Shown here piece by piece: positions 1 through 7,393 of a DNA stretch of 10,306 bases (positions within the stretch are counted from its first letter, which is position 1; every line of letters begins with the position of its first letter). A model generated the notes under the pieces. That model did not search any database. It was not told the origin of the DNA and saw only the letters and a program-made list of their open reading frames with translations. Position numbers and translations under genes: made by a program. The stretch covers positions 1 to 10,306 of the forward strand of contig CAYLNH010000262.1 of assembly GCA_964384625.1 (NCBI GenBank). Direction: 5' to 3'. Source of the stretch: CAYLNH01 sp964384625 (GTDB taxonomy: Bacteria > Verrucomicrobiota > Lentisphaeria > JABSQK01).

Positions 1-548
1 CACCCCACCACAAAACAAGAACCAAACCCCAACAGAATTAGAAACTGCACAATCGTGCCCTTTGCCAGCTTCCGGCCCGCGAGGTGCTGAGCGTATTGCG
101 TTGCAACATCTCGATTGACATCACAGAGTTGGCCCACCTCATCATGCTTGATCTGTAGCCACTCAACAAAGGCGTTCCACTGGAATGAGTATTGCCGAAG
201 AGTGTCCTCGCCACTATCTGGCCGGTCGGGGGATTCTAGGTATTCGTCCCAGATCTTGTCAAGCTCAACCTTAGATCTGGGCTGCTTACCCTGTCTTTCT
301 GCGGCATCTTCCGCGTGCTTCAGTGCATCTGCTGCTGCTTGCCGAAGCTGGACTTCGTCGCTGACTCGGTATGGGTCCAGAATCCTATCGCGTGCTTCCG
401 CTGCCTTTCCGCTGTTGGTGATCGGCTGCTTGTTCTCATCCAGAAGACGTTGTTTCATTCGTTTGCCGTTGAGGGTGAACTCCAAGTAGTACACCTTGCC
501 GCGTTTGTAGAGGTGACCTTTCAGCTTGCGTCCGCGTTTCCTGGCCAT
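1..548 (-). CDS. Tyrosine-recombinase (phage-type integrase), N-terminal part, cut by window edge
   Basis: Minus-strand translation from ATG at 548-546 stays open for 182 codons to the window edge, so the C-terminal catalytic domain lies outside and its R-H-R-Y residues cannot be checked. The start is supported by a strong Shine-Dalgarno GGAGG (558-562) nine bases upstream. The N-terminus (MARKRGRKLKGHLYKRGKVY, then a beta-hairpin-like stretch with NGKR at 27-30) is the short basic AP2-like/arm-binding segment common in integrases. Residues about 95-175 (KIWDEYLES at 98-106, TLRQY at 116-120, HLAGRKLAKGT at 155-165) fit the SAM-like core-binding domain. The gene sits about 110 bp from a truncated tRNA-Tyr, reading away from it, the usual place for the integrase of a tRNA-targeting element. 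It likely catalyses site-specific insertion and excision at tRNA-Tyr. Family assignment rests on N-terminal pattern and context only. Confidence 0.75.
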   Translation of the reverse strand, partial: MARKRGRKLKGHLYKRGKVYYLEFTLNGKRMKQRLLDENKQPITNSGKAAEARDRILDPYRVSDEVQLRQAAADALKHAEDAAERQGKQPRSKVELDKIWDEYLESPDRPDSGEDTLRQYSFQWNAFVEWLQIKHDEVGQLCDVNRDVATQYAQHLAGRKLAKGTIVQFLILLGFGSCFVVG

Positions 549-577
549 GGGGCCGTTCCTCCAGAGGAAGTGGTACG

Positions 578-663
578 TTGAGGTACATACAGTTACTACC
601 ATACCCGCGTTTTCTTTAATTTCCACACCAAAACACACACAAAAAGACGATAGTAACCTCAAA
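578..663. repeat. Imperfect inverted repeat between integrase and att site
   Basis: GTTACTA at 592-598 is perfectly inverted as TAGTAAC at 651-657. The match extends with an interruption: TTGAGGT (578-584) plus TTACTA on the left corresponds to the complement of TAGTAACCTCAAA (651-663). The right arm abuts the tRNA fragment. The pair could be arm-type or accessory binding sites for the recombinase, but this is inference, and short inverted matches also arise by chance. Confidence 0.3.
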
Positions 664-725
664 GGGAGCAGACTGTAAATCTGCTGGCAAAGCCTTCAGT
701 GGTTCGAATCCACTCCCTACCACCA
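660..725 (+). pseudogene. 3' fragment of tRNA-Tyr (anticodon GTA), probable attachment site
   Basis: The sequence carries the end of a D-arm (AAAGGG), a perfect anticodon stem GCAGA/TCTGC (668-672/680-684) with loop CTGTAAA and anticodon GTA at 675-677. A class II variable region (685-697), a T-arm AGTGG-TTCGAAT-CCACT (698-714), the acceptor 3' strand CCCTACC (715-721), A722 and encoded CCA (723-725) follow. The matching 5' acceptor strand GGTAGGG and the first half of the D-arm are absent upstream, where the sequence is unrelated. This is therefore a truncated copy and not a functional tRNA. The simplest explanation is that an element integrated into tRNA-Tyr, regenerating an intact gene at its other end and leaving this 3' copy beside the integrase. 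The exact left border of the identity block cannot be fixed without the other end. Confidence 0.85.
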
Positions 726-727
726 GG

Positions 728-775
728 AGCAAATCAGCCTCAAGGATCCCCTTGGGGCTGATTTGCTTTTCTTTT
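728..775 (+). terminator. Strong intrinsic terminator after tRNA-Tyr
   Basis: Left arm 728-745 pairs with right arm 750-767: a 12-bp perfect stem (AGCAAATCAGCC with GGCTGATTTGCT), one G-T wobble, then five more pairs closing a 4-base loop (746-749). The T-rich tract TTTTCTTTT at 767-775 follows directly. It starts three bases after the CCA end and is presumably the native terminator of the original tRNA-Tyr gene, left on the chromosome side of the insertion. Confidence 0.9.
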
Positions 776-1193
776 GCCGGGGGCTGTTTGTTGTTGCCGG
801 CCAGACAGACAACAACCTTTCCCCACGGAAAGCGTTGCGTCTCATCCGGAATCAGCACACCTGCTGCACGTTAAACGTCTATCGGTGCGCATCTCCTGCG
901 CGGTCCGATAGAAGCGCCGGGGAGTTCAGGGCGGGAAGAAAGCACATCATCGAGGAGGGGCTCTGCCGGTTGTCTGTCGATCATCCGATTGAGCAGTGGG
1001 CGAGCGACGTCAACCGCGCCACACCGGCCTCCCGGCCCGGGGCGATCCTGAAACACAGGCCTGAAGGGCCGAATTGTAGTCTCAGGTGAGGTGTAAGTCT
1101 GACGGTTTCGGCCGGCGGCGGTTTGTCAGGGCGGGGACGGAAGGAAGAGGCACAGGAATGGGGCTGTGCCGGATCTCGCGGCTTCCGCGGCGG
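776..1193. other. Gene-free stretch between tRNA terminator and the minus-strand operon
   Basis: Small open frames exist on both strands here, but their products are low-complexity, Arg/Pro/Ser-rich and resemble no family I recognise, and none has a ribosome binding site. Apart from a possible terminator near 1149-1170 no structure stands out. It is best read as the 3' flank of the minus-strand operon joined to the tRNA downstream region. Confidence 0.5.
1138..1170 (-). terminator. Possible terminator of the bioD operon
   Basis: GGCACAG (1149-1155) and CTGTGCC (1164-1170) form a perfect 7-bp stem with an 8-base loop, 24 bases beyond the stop of the last minus-strand gene. In the minus direction it is followed by a pyrimidine run (TCTTCCTTCC) with few consecutive Ts, so it is weak as an intrinsic terminator. 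Confidence 0.35.
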
Positions 1194-2291
1194 TCAGGCC
1201 AGTTGCCGGGTCAGGTGCAGGAGGAAGTCGCGGTTGTCGGCCTGAAGGTACTGCATGGTGCCGCCCATGCGGCTGAAGCTCTTGTTGTAGCGCAGGTAAT
1301 AGGCGGGATTGTCCGGGGGCGGCTCGCCCCGACTCCAGTCCCAGGAGCACTCGGCCAGGTCGACGACGACGATGTAGTGGTCGTCGATGTGAGCCCCGCT
1401 CTGGATGGCCAGATTCTGCGCCATCGCCATGGATTTCTCGAAGATCATCGGCGACATGACGGCCGACCCGAGCGACAGGTAAACGCCGCCGTCGATGTTG
1501 CTGATTGCCTTGGCGAAGGTGAGAAAATCGCGTTCCGCCGCCTGTCCCAGCAGGGCGCCGCAGTTCATCGGGTGGTTATAGATGATATCGTGGCCGAACA
1601 TCGGATGGCTGGTGAACGGGATGCCGGCGCGGCAGGCGGCGGCCTGGACGCTGTACTGTTTGTGGGCGTGGTCGACCTGATACTTGCCGAACTTCAGATC
1701 AAACCGCTGCACCAGTTCGAGAACATACGCGGAGAGCGCGGCGTGCAGGGGGGCGTCGGCGGCATCGGCAATGCCGTTGAGCAGCCGGTCCGGGCTGGGG
1801 ATTTTGACGCCGTCGTTGTCGATAAAGGCGCCGACGGCTTCGCCGTAGCCTTTGCCTTCATAGGCGCCGAGATTGATCGCCAGGTTGATGTTGAATCCGG
1901 TCTCCTGCCAGTTGCCGAAGCGGCCTGCCGCGACGTTGGCGCGGACGTCTTCGCTGCTTTCGCCGAGGAAACTGAATTCCCAGTCGTGAATAACGCCGGC
2001 GCCGTTGGTGGCCAGATGCGTCAGCCAGCCGTCCTCGATGAGTTTGATGAGTACCGGGGCCAGGCCGTTCTTGATGGTGTGCGCGCCGAAGGCGAGAACC
2101 ACGGGTTTGCCGACGTCCCGGGCCAGCCGGATGCGGTCTGCCGCGGCGGCAATGCGTTCGAGTACGGCGTCGTCCAGTTCCCCGGGGGGTGTATCCGGCA
2201 GGATACAGTCGCGCGCGATGACTACTTTGTTGCGGCGTTCCGCCAGATCTGCCATGCGGACGCGAGAGCGATCAAGCATCGGATACGGCAT
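1194..2291 (-). CDS. Deoxyhypusine-synthase-like protein, function unknown
   Basis: A 365-residue cytoplasmic protein without signal peptide or membrane segment. The order of motifs matches the deoxyhypusine-synthase-like NAD-binding fold: GAHTIKNGL (69-77) as the first glycine-rich turn, THLATNGAGVIHDWEFSFLG (91-110), which resembles the DHS 'vivtTgggieeD/yhDlh' segment, HPMFGHDIIYNHP (229-241), and GGVYLSLGSAVMSPMIFEKS (268-287). The catalytic Lys motif of true deoxyhypusine synthases (SWGK) is not visible, and bacteria lack the usual eIF5A substrate, so a different reaction on an amine or NAD-linked substrate is more likely. Start ATG at 2291 has GGAG eight bases upstream. It is the last gene of a bioD-NYN-DHS-like operon, 30 bp after the NYN gene. 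The superfamily call is moderate; the reaction is not known to me. Confidence 0.65.
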   Translation of the reverse strand: MPYPMLDRSRVRMADLAERRNKVVIARDCILPDTPPGELDDAVLERIAAAADRIRLARDVGKPVVLAFGAHTIKNGLAPVLIKLIEDGWLTHLATNGAGVIHDWEFSFLGESSEDVRANVAAGRFGNWQETGFNINLAINLGAYEGKGYGEAVGAFIDNDGVKIPSPDRLLNGIADAADAPLHAALSAYVLELVQRFDLKFGKYQVDHAHKQYSVQAAACRAGIPFTSHPMFGHDIIYNHPMNCGALLGQAAERDFLTFAKAISNIDGGVYLSLGSAVMSPMIFEKSMAMAQNLAIQSGAHIDDHYIVVVDLAECSWDWSRGEPPPDNPAYYLRYNKSFSRMGGTMQYLQADNRDFLLHLTRQLA

Positions 2292-2321
2292 TCTCAGATC
2301 TCCGGCGGCAAACAGGCCCGT

Positions 2322-3791
2322 TCAGCTCTTCTTCCGCGTGGTCCGCTTCGTTTTGGCCCGGCCCTTCTTCTTCGGCTTGCTTTTGGCCTTCTTTTCGCGG
2401 TTGGCCTCTTCCCGGGCCTTGGCGGCGTACTCGCGTTCGGCTTCGAGGATCTCCTCGAGCTCTTCGGGCGTGTAGAGGTCTTCCTGTCCCAGGATGGATT
2501 CCGGGAGGTCCTTACGCGGGACCGGTAGATCGTCGTCGTCGTCGCCGTTGTCGTCGTTCTTGTCTTTCGCCGCCGGCTTCGAGGCTTTTTGGGGCTTGCT
2601 GTCTTTCTTGTCCCGGGTCGGCGCCGGGCCGGCCGGTTTGGGCGCGGCGGCGAGTTTCTCCGGATTGTCGAGGAAGGCTTTCTTCTTCTCCTCGAAGTCG
2701 TCGGGCAGCAGATAGGTATCCTGCGATGGATGACTGAGCACACCTTCGGCGACGAGGGCCTGGAGGGCGTTATAGAGGATCTGGTTTGCCAGCGGCAGTT
2801 TGCCGTCGAGCCGTTGGCGATGGAGGTAGGCGTTGATGATCCAGAGCTTGCCTTGATTGGGGCGGCCGGCGCCTTCATTGACACATTTTTCGACGGCTTC
2901 GATGAGCACTTCCCACTCTTCGGGTTTCAGCGGCCGCTCGTCCCACTCCTGTTCCGGCTCTTTCTTCTCCGGCTTGTCCTTCCTGGCTGATTTGGCCGGG
3001 CGTTTTTGGTCCCGGCGCCCGCCGCCTCCGGACTTGGCCTGGGCGGCCGGCGGGGTCTTCAGCGTGATCTTGCCGGTAATGTTGACGTGCCAGGAGCCGT
3101 TCTGGAAGGCCAGTTCAATCGGCATCAGACTGTTGGCGGCGATGAAGTCCAGCAGATCGCGGAAACTCTCGAAACCGCAGGCGACTTCGCTGAAGGCCGA
3201 ATCCAATTGCTGCACCTGCTGGCGCAGGTCGGCCACGCGCATCTGTTTGTGGCGGTCGGCACAGGTGACAATCGCTTTCTCCAGCAGCCGCAGGGCGTCG
3301 GCGGCCAGTTTCTTGGTGGGCTGGCGCAGCGTCGCCAGATCTTCGTAGGCGTAATACTGATCACAGTTCTTCTTCAGCAGATTGCTGGTGCAGGCATCGA
3401 CGCCGACGATGGTGACGGCGCGGTTCAGTTCGCGCAGTTTGTGGACCAGCGGCAGGAAGTCGCTGTTGCCGGTGACGACAACAAAGTGATCCCAATCGGG
3501 GTTGCGCAGGGCGGCTTCGACGGCGTCGATGGCCAGTTTGATGTCGGCGCCGTTGCGACCGGGCGAGACATTGGGGCGTTCGATCAGCTCGACACCGCAC
3601 TGCATGAGCCCGTGGCGATAGCTGCTGTGCTGCACCCAGTCGCCGTAAGCCCGGCGCAGGACTGTGACGCCGATTTCGTTCATCTTGCCGATGATCGGTT
3701 CGATGCTTGCTTTCGTGTCGAACTGTTTGCGGACACCCGTTTCGAGATTTTCGAAATCAATCAGAATTGCGATTTTGCTGGGAGTACCCAT
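2322..3791 (-). CDS. NYN-domain ribonuclease-like protein with OST-HTH/LOTUS-like region
   Basis: A 489-residue protein. Residues 5-155 are a NYN (LabA/DUF88, PIN-like) nuclease domain: LIDFEN (10-15, D12 and N15), NGADIKLAIDA (80-90, D83 and D89) and VVTGNSDFLPL (105-115, D111) supply the acidic metal-binding residues of that fold, so it appears catalytically intact. Residues about 162-236 (LLEKAI, VADLRQQVQQLDSAF, GFESFRDLLDFI) fit an OST-HTH/LOTUS RNA-binding domain. A Lys/Gly-rich linker (250-285) leads to a second helical, winged-helix-like block (288-375), then a low-complexity tail with an acidic DDNGDDDDD run (413-421), a charged helix (442-468) and a strongly basic end (466-488). Predicted role: RNA binding and cleavage in the cytoplasm. 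ATG at 3791 is preceded by AGAGGAA about ten bases upstream. The gene is 32 bp after bioD. Confidence 0.8.
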   Translation of the reverse strand: MGTPSKIAILIDFENLETGVRKQFDTKASIEPIIGKMNEIGVTVLRRAYGDWVQHSSYRHGLMQCGVELIERPNVSPGRNGADIKLAIDAVEAALRNPDWDHFVVVTGNSDFLPLVHKLRELNRAVTIVGVDACTSNLLKKNCDQYYAYEDLATLRQPTKKLAADALRLLEKAIVTCADRHKQMRVADLRQQVQQLDSAFSEVACGFESFRDLLDFIAANSLMPIELAFQNGSWHVNITGKITLKTPPAAQAKSGGGGRRDQKRPAKSARKDKPEKKEPEQEWDERPLKPEEWEVLIEAVEKCVNEGAGRPNQGKLWIINAYLHRQRLDGKLPLANQILYNALQALVAEGVLSHPSQDTYLLPDDFEEKKKAFLDNPEKLAAAPKPAGPAPTRDKKDSKPQKASKPAAKDKNDDNGDDDDDLPVPRKDLPESILGQEDLYTPEELEEILEAEREYAAKAREEANREKKAKSKPKKKGRAKTKRTTRKKS

Positions 3792-3823
3792 AACTGGAAC
3801 ATTCCTCTTAAGGCTGAACGACG

Positions 3824-4555
3824 TTAGACGTTCAATTCGTGGATTATGCGATCCACCTCTATGTGGTTTTCGATGCCGTCCGTTGTTCCGACTTCGGCCG
3901 CGTCCGGTACCCGCCCGAGAACCGGTACTTGAGAGAATAGCTCAATACACAACGGATTCGTCGACAGACTGTTGCTTAGTGTTTCTTTTGTATTTGGCCC
4001 TGTCAGCGTGGTGAGCCTTGCGGGCACCTCGTTGTAACGATTCAGGATGACACCAATAACGTTCAGGCCATACTGTTGGGCGTAGTTGATGCTGAGCAGA
4101 GTGTGGTTGATTGTGCCCAATCCCGGTCTGGCAATAATCAACACAGGGAAACCCAGCTTGACGGCCAGATGGACGATAAGTTCACCCGTTGAAACCGGTA
4201 CCGCCAAGCCCCCTGCTCCTTCCACCAACAATACGTCATGCCGGGCTGAAAGCAAGTCCCCCGGCGAAATCATTTCGTCGACCGACAATGTCCGGTCTTC
4301 GGCGGCGGCCGCAACCAGCGGCGCCAGCGGCGCCCGCAGCGAGATCGGACAGATCTCCGCTTCCGTATCTTCGACCCCGCTGACGGTCTTGAGGACGTGA
4401 CTGTCGGCGTCCGGCTCACCCCACATGCAGCCGGCCTGTACCGGTTTCCAGACGCCGGCGTCGATGCCGCGCGCCCGCAGCGCCTGCGCCAGCCGCGCCG
4501 TCACCCAGGTCTTGCCGACGTCCGTGTCGGTTCCCGTAATGAATAGGCCTTTCAT
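3824..4555 (-). CDS. bioD: ATP-dependent dethiobiotin synthetase BioD
   Basis: A 243-residue enzyme, close to the usual 220-240. It forms the ureido ring of dethiobiotin from 7,8-diaminopelargonate, CO2 and ATP, the penultimate step of biotin synthesis. The P-loop is GTDTDVGKT (8-16, K15 and T16), followed by WKPVQAGC (36-43, K37 of the conserved KPVQ/KPIQ substrate motif), the switch-like VEGAGGLAVPVS (111-122, the EGAGG signature) and ILNRYN near 170. It is probably a homodimer. The start at 4555 is the only ATG directly before the FITGTDT strand; its upstream region has no convincing Shine-Dalgarno. It heads a minus-strand operon with a NYN protein and a DHS-like protein. No other biotin genes (bioA, bioB, bioF) are in the window, so bioD stands apart from a classic bio operon here. 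Confidence 0.95.
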   Translation of the reverse strand: MKGLFITGTDTDVGKTWVTARLAQALRARGIDAGVWKPVQAGCMWGEPDADSHVLKTVSGVEDTEAEICPISLRAPLAPLVAAAAEDRTLSVDEMISPGDLLSARHDVLLVEGAGGLAVPVSTGELIVHLAVKLGFPVLIIARPGLGTINHTLLSINYAQQYGLNVIGVILNRYNEVPARLTTLTGPNTKETLSNSLSTNPLCIELFSQVPVLGRVPDAAEVGTTDGIENHIEVDRIIHELNV

Positions 4556-4680
4556 TGATCAATCCCGTTTTGCCGTGCCGACGGGGTCGGCGGTACTCCG
4601 GAGTCTTCGGCGGCGGTACTGCCGCCACGGACCAATATCGCTCCGAGAGCCGGCACTATAACATTGTTGCTGTCGTTGGC

Positions 4681-4794
4681 GAGGCGGCAGCGGGAGACGG
4701 GACGCGGGCATCGCGAATATCCGGTTACCAGGGCGGCAGGAGGCGGCAGCGGGACACGGGACACGGGCATCGCGCATATCCTGGTACCGAGGCG
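4681..4794 (+). repeat. Two 55-bp imperfect direct repeats, period 59
   Basis: Copy 1 is 4681-4735 and copy 2 is 4740-4794; 48 of 55 positions match. Shared blocks include GAGGCGGCAGCGGGA, ACGGGAC and CGGGCATCGCG. The word GCATCGCG recurs at 4844-4851 and GCGGGAGACGG recurs near 4880, suggesting degenerate further units. This could be a dispersed intergenic repeat, repeated regulator sites, or plain local duplication. Confidence 0.75.
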
Positions 4795-4810
4795 CGTCAT
4801 TATTGACGCG
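4793..4810. repeat. Inverted repeat CGCGTCA-TTAT-TGACGCG
   Basis: A perfect 7-bp inverted repeat with a 4-base spacer that begins at the end of the second 55-bp direct repeat. It has no following T tract, so an operator or hairpin is more likely than a terminator. Confidence 0.5.
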
Positions 4811-4832
4811 TCCCTGCGTTCAACAAGACTGC

Positions 4833-4846
4833 TGCGGGATCCCGCA
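4833..4846. repeat. Perfect 14-bp palindrome TGCGGGATCCCGCA
   Basis: A self-complementary 14-mer without spacer, 116 bp before the start of the XTPase fusion gene. It may be a dimeric regulator site, though GC-rich palindromes of this length can also occur by chance. Confidence 0.4.
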
Positions 4847-4905
4847 TCGCGGGGCAGGCACGGAATTCATCCTGCTGCTGCGGGAGACGGAGCACTTGCA
4901 GCGGC

Positions 4906-4932
4906 TTCCGGCTCGTCTACATTTAGCCGGAA
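4906..4932. promoter_or_regulatory. Inverted repeat in the leader of the XTPase fusion gene
   Basis: TTCCGGCT (4906-4913) and AGCCGGAA (4925-4932) form a perfect 8-bp inverted repeat with an 11-base A+T-richer spacer containing the candidate -10 (TACATT). It ends 29 bp before the start codon. The position suits either an operator over the promoter or a hairpin in the leader RNA. Confidence 0.4.
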
Positions 4933-4961
4933 CCCAAACGCTAACCGATTGATCTTCGCCC

Positions 4962-6134
4962 ATGACAAAGATTCTCGCTGCCACCAACAACCAAGGCAAA
5001 CTCGACGAAATCCGCGAGATCCTGGGGCCGCTCGGCATCCAGGTCGTGGCGCCGGCCGATGTCGGCGGTCTGCCCGATATCCCGGAAACCGGCAAAACCT
5101 TTGAAGACAACGCCCGGCTCAAAGCCATGGCCGCCGCCGGCATGAAACAGATGCCCGCCATCGCCGACGACTCCGGTCTCGAGGTCTTTGCCCTCGACGG
5201 CGCCCCCGGCGTGTACTCCGCCCGTTACGCCGGGGCAGATGCCACTGATGCCGACCGCATGGCCAAGGTCCTGGGCGAATTGGACGGCAAAGACGACCGC
5301 TCGGCGCGCTTCGTCTGCGTGGTGGCGCTGGCCACGCCCAAGGGGGTCCTTGGGACCGCCGAAGGCGAGGTCCGCGGCAGCATCACCGCGGCTCCGCAGG
5401 GCGACGGCGGTTTCGGCTATGACCCTATCTTCCTGCCGGCCGGCAAGGGCCGGACTTTCGGCGAATTGCCGCTGCCGGAGAAGCATGCTCTGAGCCACCG
5501 CGGCAACGCCCTGCGTGCCGCCGTTGAGTCTGGCCTGTTTCGGCAGTTGCCGCAGCAGGCGATCTTCGAAGACAACTTCAGCGCGACGCCGGCCGGCGAC
5601 TGGCACTGGCTGCGCCAGCAGCGCGACGGCTGGTGGATCCTGGACGGCGCCCTGCAGATCAAGGCCCTGCCGGGATCGCTCTGGCAGGACACCAATGACG
5701 CCCGCAACGTCCTCCTGCGGCCGGCGCCCGATTGCCCCGCCAACGTGGAAGTCATGGTTTCCAACGACCCCGCCGTCGACGCCGAACAGGCCGGACTCGT
5801 CTACTACGTCGATGACGACAACTACATCAAGATCGTCAAGGAACACCTGAAGGGCGACGTCTGGATCGTGATGGCCCGCGAATGCGGCGGCGAGTTTACG
5901 GTGGTCAATAAGGTTCCGGCCGAGACCGCGACCGCCACCCTCCAACTGGTGATCGACGGCAATCGGATCTGCGGCGCCTTCAAACGCACGCTTGACGGTG
6001 AGCCGATCGACGTCGGTGAAAGCGCTGTCGACCTGCCCGGCACCCCCCGGATCGGCATCCTGGCGCACGGCGCCTCGGACGAGGAGTCCGCCCGCCGCGC
6101 GCAGTTCCGACAGTTCAAAATCACGGCGCTGTAA
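4962..6134 (+). CDS. rdgB: RdgB/HAM1 XTP/dITP pyrophosphatase fused to a concanavalin-like domain
   Basis: A 390-residue protein; standalone RdgB is about 195-205. Residues 1-195 are a complete HAM1/RdgB domain that hydrolyses XTP, dITP and ITP to the monophosphate, clearing damaged purines from the nucleotide pool. Visible signatures are ATNNQGK (7-13), TFEDNARLKA (46-55), ADDSGLEV (68-75), PGVYSARYAG (82-91), GFGYDPIF (150-157) and SHRGNAL (178-184). Directly after, with no linker, residues 201-390 (IFEDNFSATPAGDWHWLRQQ, WWILDGALQI, AGLVYYVDDDNYIKIV, LQLVIDGNRI, RIGILAHG, RRAQFRQFKI) form a beta-rich unit typical of DUF1349/LamG-like concanavalin folds, which usually bind carbohydrate in secreted proteins. 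There is no signal peptide, so both parts should be cytoplasmic. ATG 4962 starts the first strand exactly; no Shine-Dalgarno is seen. The first domain is near certain; the second is a fold-level call. Confidence 0.88.
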   Translation: MTKILAATNNQGKLDEIREILGPLGIQVVAPADVGGLPDIPETGKTFEDNARLKAMAAAGMKQMPAIADDSGLEVFALDGAPGVYSARYAGADATDADRMAKVLGELDGKDDRSARFVCVVALATPKGVLGTAEGEVRGSITAAPQGDGGFGYDPIFLPAGKGRTFGELPLPEKHALSHRGNALRAAVESGLFRQLPQQAIFEDNFSATPAGDWHWLRQQRDGWWILDGALQIKALPGSLWQDTNDARNVLLRPAPDCPANVEVMVSNDPAVDAEQAGLVYYVDDDNYIKIVKEHLKGDVWIVMARECGGEFTVVNKVPAETATATLQLVIDGNRICGAFKRTLDGEPIDVGESAVDLPGTPRIGILAHGASDEESARRAQFRQFKITAL

Positions 6135-6293
6135 CGGGGTGGGGCTCGGAGCTGCTCTTGCGCCCCCGATGGACTGGGTGCCCGACAATTCTCCAGTGAT
6201 TTTCGCAATCTGACTTGACCCCGCGACGGAACCGAACCACAGTAAACCCGTCTATATGCCAACGATGGCATATTTGGTTCTGAGCTCAATACC
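6135..6293 (+). promoter_or_regulatory. Upstream region of the LacI gene with a candidate promoter
   Basis: TTGACC at 6215-6220 is the best -35-like hexamer. The only nearby -10-like hexamer is the poor CAGTAA (6240-6245) at 19-bp spacing. The 20-bp operator begins eight bases further on, a suitable place to block initiation. No intrinsic terminator is obvious after the stop at 6134. Confidence 0.35.
6254..6273. promoter_or_regulatory. LacI-type operator upstream of its own gene
   Basis: ATATGCCA-ACGA-TGGCATAT is a perfect 8-bp inverted repeat with a 4-base spacer, 20 bases before the LacI-family start codon. A near-identical copy lies before the oxidoreductase gene at 7342-7361, so the two are very likely binding sites of the regulator encoded between them. 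Confidence 0.85.
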
Positions 6294-7286
6294 ATGGCCA
6301 GTCTGAAAGATATCGCTGAACACGTCGGTGTCTCCATCCGCACCGTCAGCCGGGCGCTGAAGGATAACGGCTACGTCAAGGACGAAGTCCGCGACCGCGT
6401 GCTGGAAGCGGCGCACGAACTGGGGTATCGCCCGAACCGGGTGGCTCGCAGCCTGCGCACCCAGCAAAGCTTCGAGGTCACCGTGATCATGTCGTCGATT
6501 GACGAATTGCATGTCGCCAAGATCGCCGGCTTCGAGGAGGTCCTGCGCGCGGCCGGGTACAGCGTCAGCGTGTTGATGAATCTGGACCGGCATGTGGAGG
6601 CCGATTCCCCGACGATGACTGAACTGGTTGACCGCCGGCCGGCCGGCGCCGCGATCCTGTCGATTCGGAATCCGGCCGCGATGGCCGGCCGCCTGACCGA
6701 GCACAGCATTCCTTATGTGGCGATCAGTTCCCGGCTGGACGATGCGGTGGACGGCATCGGTATCGACCGTCAGCAGGGCGTTTACGAAGCGATCCGCTAC
6801 CTGCATGATCAGGGGCACCGGCAGATTTCCTATGTCGCCTCCGGCGACCCGGAGTCCGTCGGCAACTCGACCCGGCTGGAAGGCTATCGCCGGGCGATGG
6901 CCGAACTCGGTCTGGAGCCGCAGCTGATCAGCACCGAAGGCGATGACCACTTCGACCAGGGCCGGGCGGCGGCCCATCGTATGTTGGATGCCGGGCGCCT
7001 GCCGGATGCGGTTCAGGCGTTCTCGGATGTCCTGGCCATGGGGTTCATCGCCGGCCTGCGCGATCGCGGCAAGACGCTGCCGGACGACATCGCCCTGATC
7101 GGCTTTGACGACCGTGCCTCGGCGGCACTGGCCAGCCCGCCGATGACGACTGTGGCGCAGCCGAACCGTGAGGTTGGCCGTGAGGCCGCGAAAGTGCTGC
7201 TGGCCAAGATCCGCGGTGAACCGGCCCCGCCGGGCGGCTGGACGCGCCTGCTGCCAACGGTGCTGGTCAGGCGCGAGACGGCGTAA
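6294..7286 (+). CDS. LacI-family transcriptional repressor
   Basis: A 330-residue regulator of normal LacI/GalR length. The N-terminal DNA-binding domain is SLKDIAEHVGVSIRTVSRAL (3-22, the lacI helix-turn-helix), followed by the third helix and hinge (LGYRPNRVARSLRT, 43-56). Residues 60-328 are the periplasmic-binding-protein-like effector domain, with the dimer and ligand-cleft segments VYEAIRYLHDQGHRQISYVA (163-182), RLEGYRRAM (194-202), AFSDVLAMGFIAGLRDRG (242-259) and the family hallmark DIALIGFDD (265-273). It should repress transcription in the cytoplasm and release DNA on binding a sugar or related metabolite; the ligand cannot be told from sequence. It is followed by a Gfo/Idh/MocA oxidoreductase. 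Matching operators precede both genes, predicting autoregulation plus control of the oxidoreductase. ATG 6294 lacks a Shine-Dalgarno. Confidence 0.95.
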   Translation: MASLKDIAEHVGVSIRTVSRALKDNGYVKDEVRDRVLEAAHELGYRPNRVARSLRTQQSFEVTVIMSSIDELHVAKIAGFEEVLRAAGYSVSVLMNLDRHVEADSPTMTELVDRRPAGAAILSIRNPAAMAGRLTEHSIPYVAISSRLDDAVDGIGIDRQQGVYEAIRYLHDQGHRQISYVASGDPESVGNSTRLEGYRRAMAELGLEPQLISTEGDDHFDQGRAAAHRMLDAGRLPDAVQAFSDVLAMGFIAGLRDRGKTLPDDIALIGFDDRASAALASPPMTTVAQPNREVGREAAKVLLAKIRGEPAPPGGWTRLLPTVLVRRETA

Positions 7287-7341
7287 CCGCGAGCGATCCC
7301 CCCGCGTCAAGGAATAGCAAGAACAGCCAACTTGCAAGCAA

Positions 7342-7361
7342 ATGTGCCAACGATGGCATGT
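7342..7361. promoter_or_regulatory. LacI-type operator upstream of the Gfo/Idh gene
   Basis: ATGTGCCA-ACGA-TGGCATGT matches the site at 6254-6273 in 18 of 20 bases, sharing the 15-base core TGCCAACGATGGCAT. It lies 32 bp before the oxidoreductase start, overlapping where its promoter should be. No convincing -10 hexamer is visible around it; TTGCAA at 7332-7337 is a possible -35. Confidence 0.85.
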
Positions 7362-7393
7362 TCTAACCGAAAACCCAAGCAGAACGGTAGTCA

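Larger units (their letters stand above)
4556..4961. promoter_or_regulatory. Divergent spacer between bioD and the XTPase fusion gene
   Basis: This 406-bp stretch must hold promoters for both flanking genes, and small frames crossing it look random. An A+T-rich island (CACTATAACATTGTTG, 4654-4669) is the likeliest core-promoter material for bioD but has no clear matching -35. On the plus strand TTGCAG (4896-4901) lies 16 bp before TACATT (4918-4923), a weak candidate promoter for the downstream gene. The rest is filled with direct and inverted repeats listed separately. Confidence 0.45.
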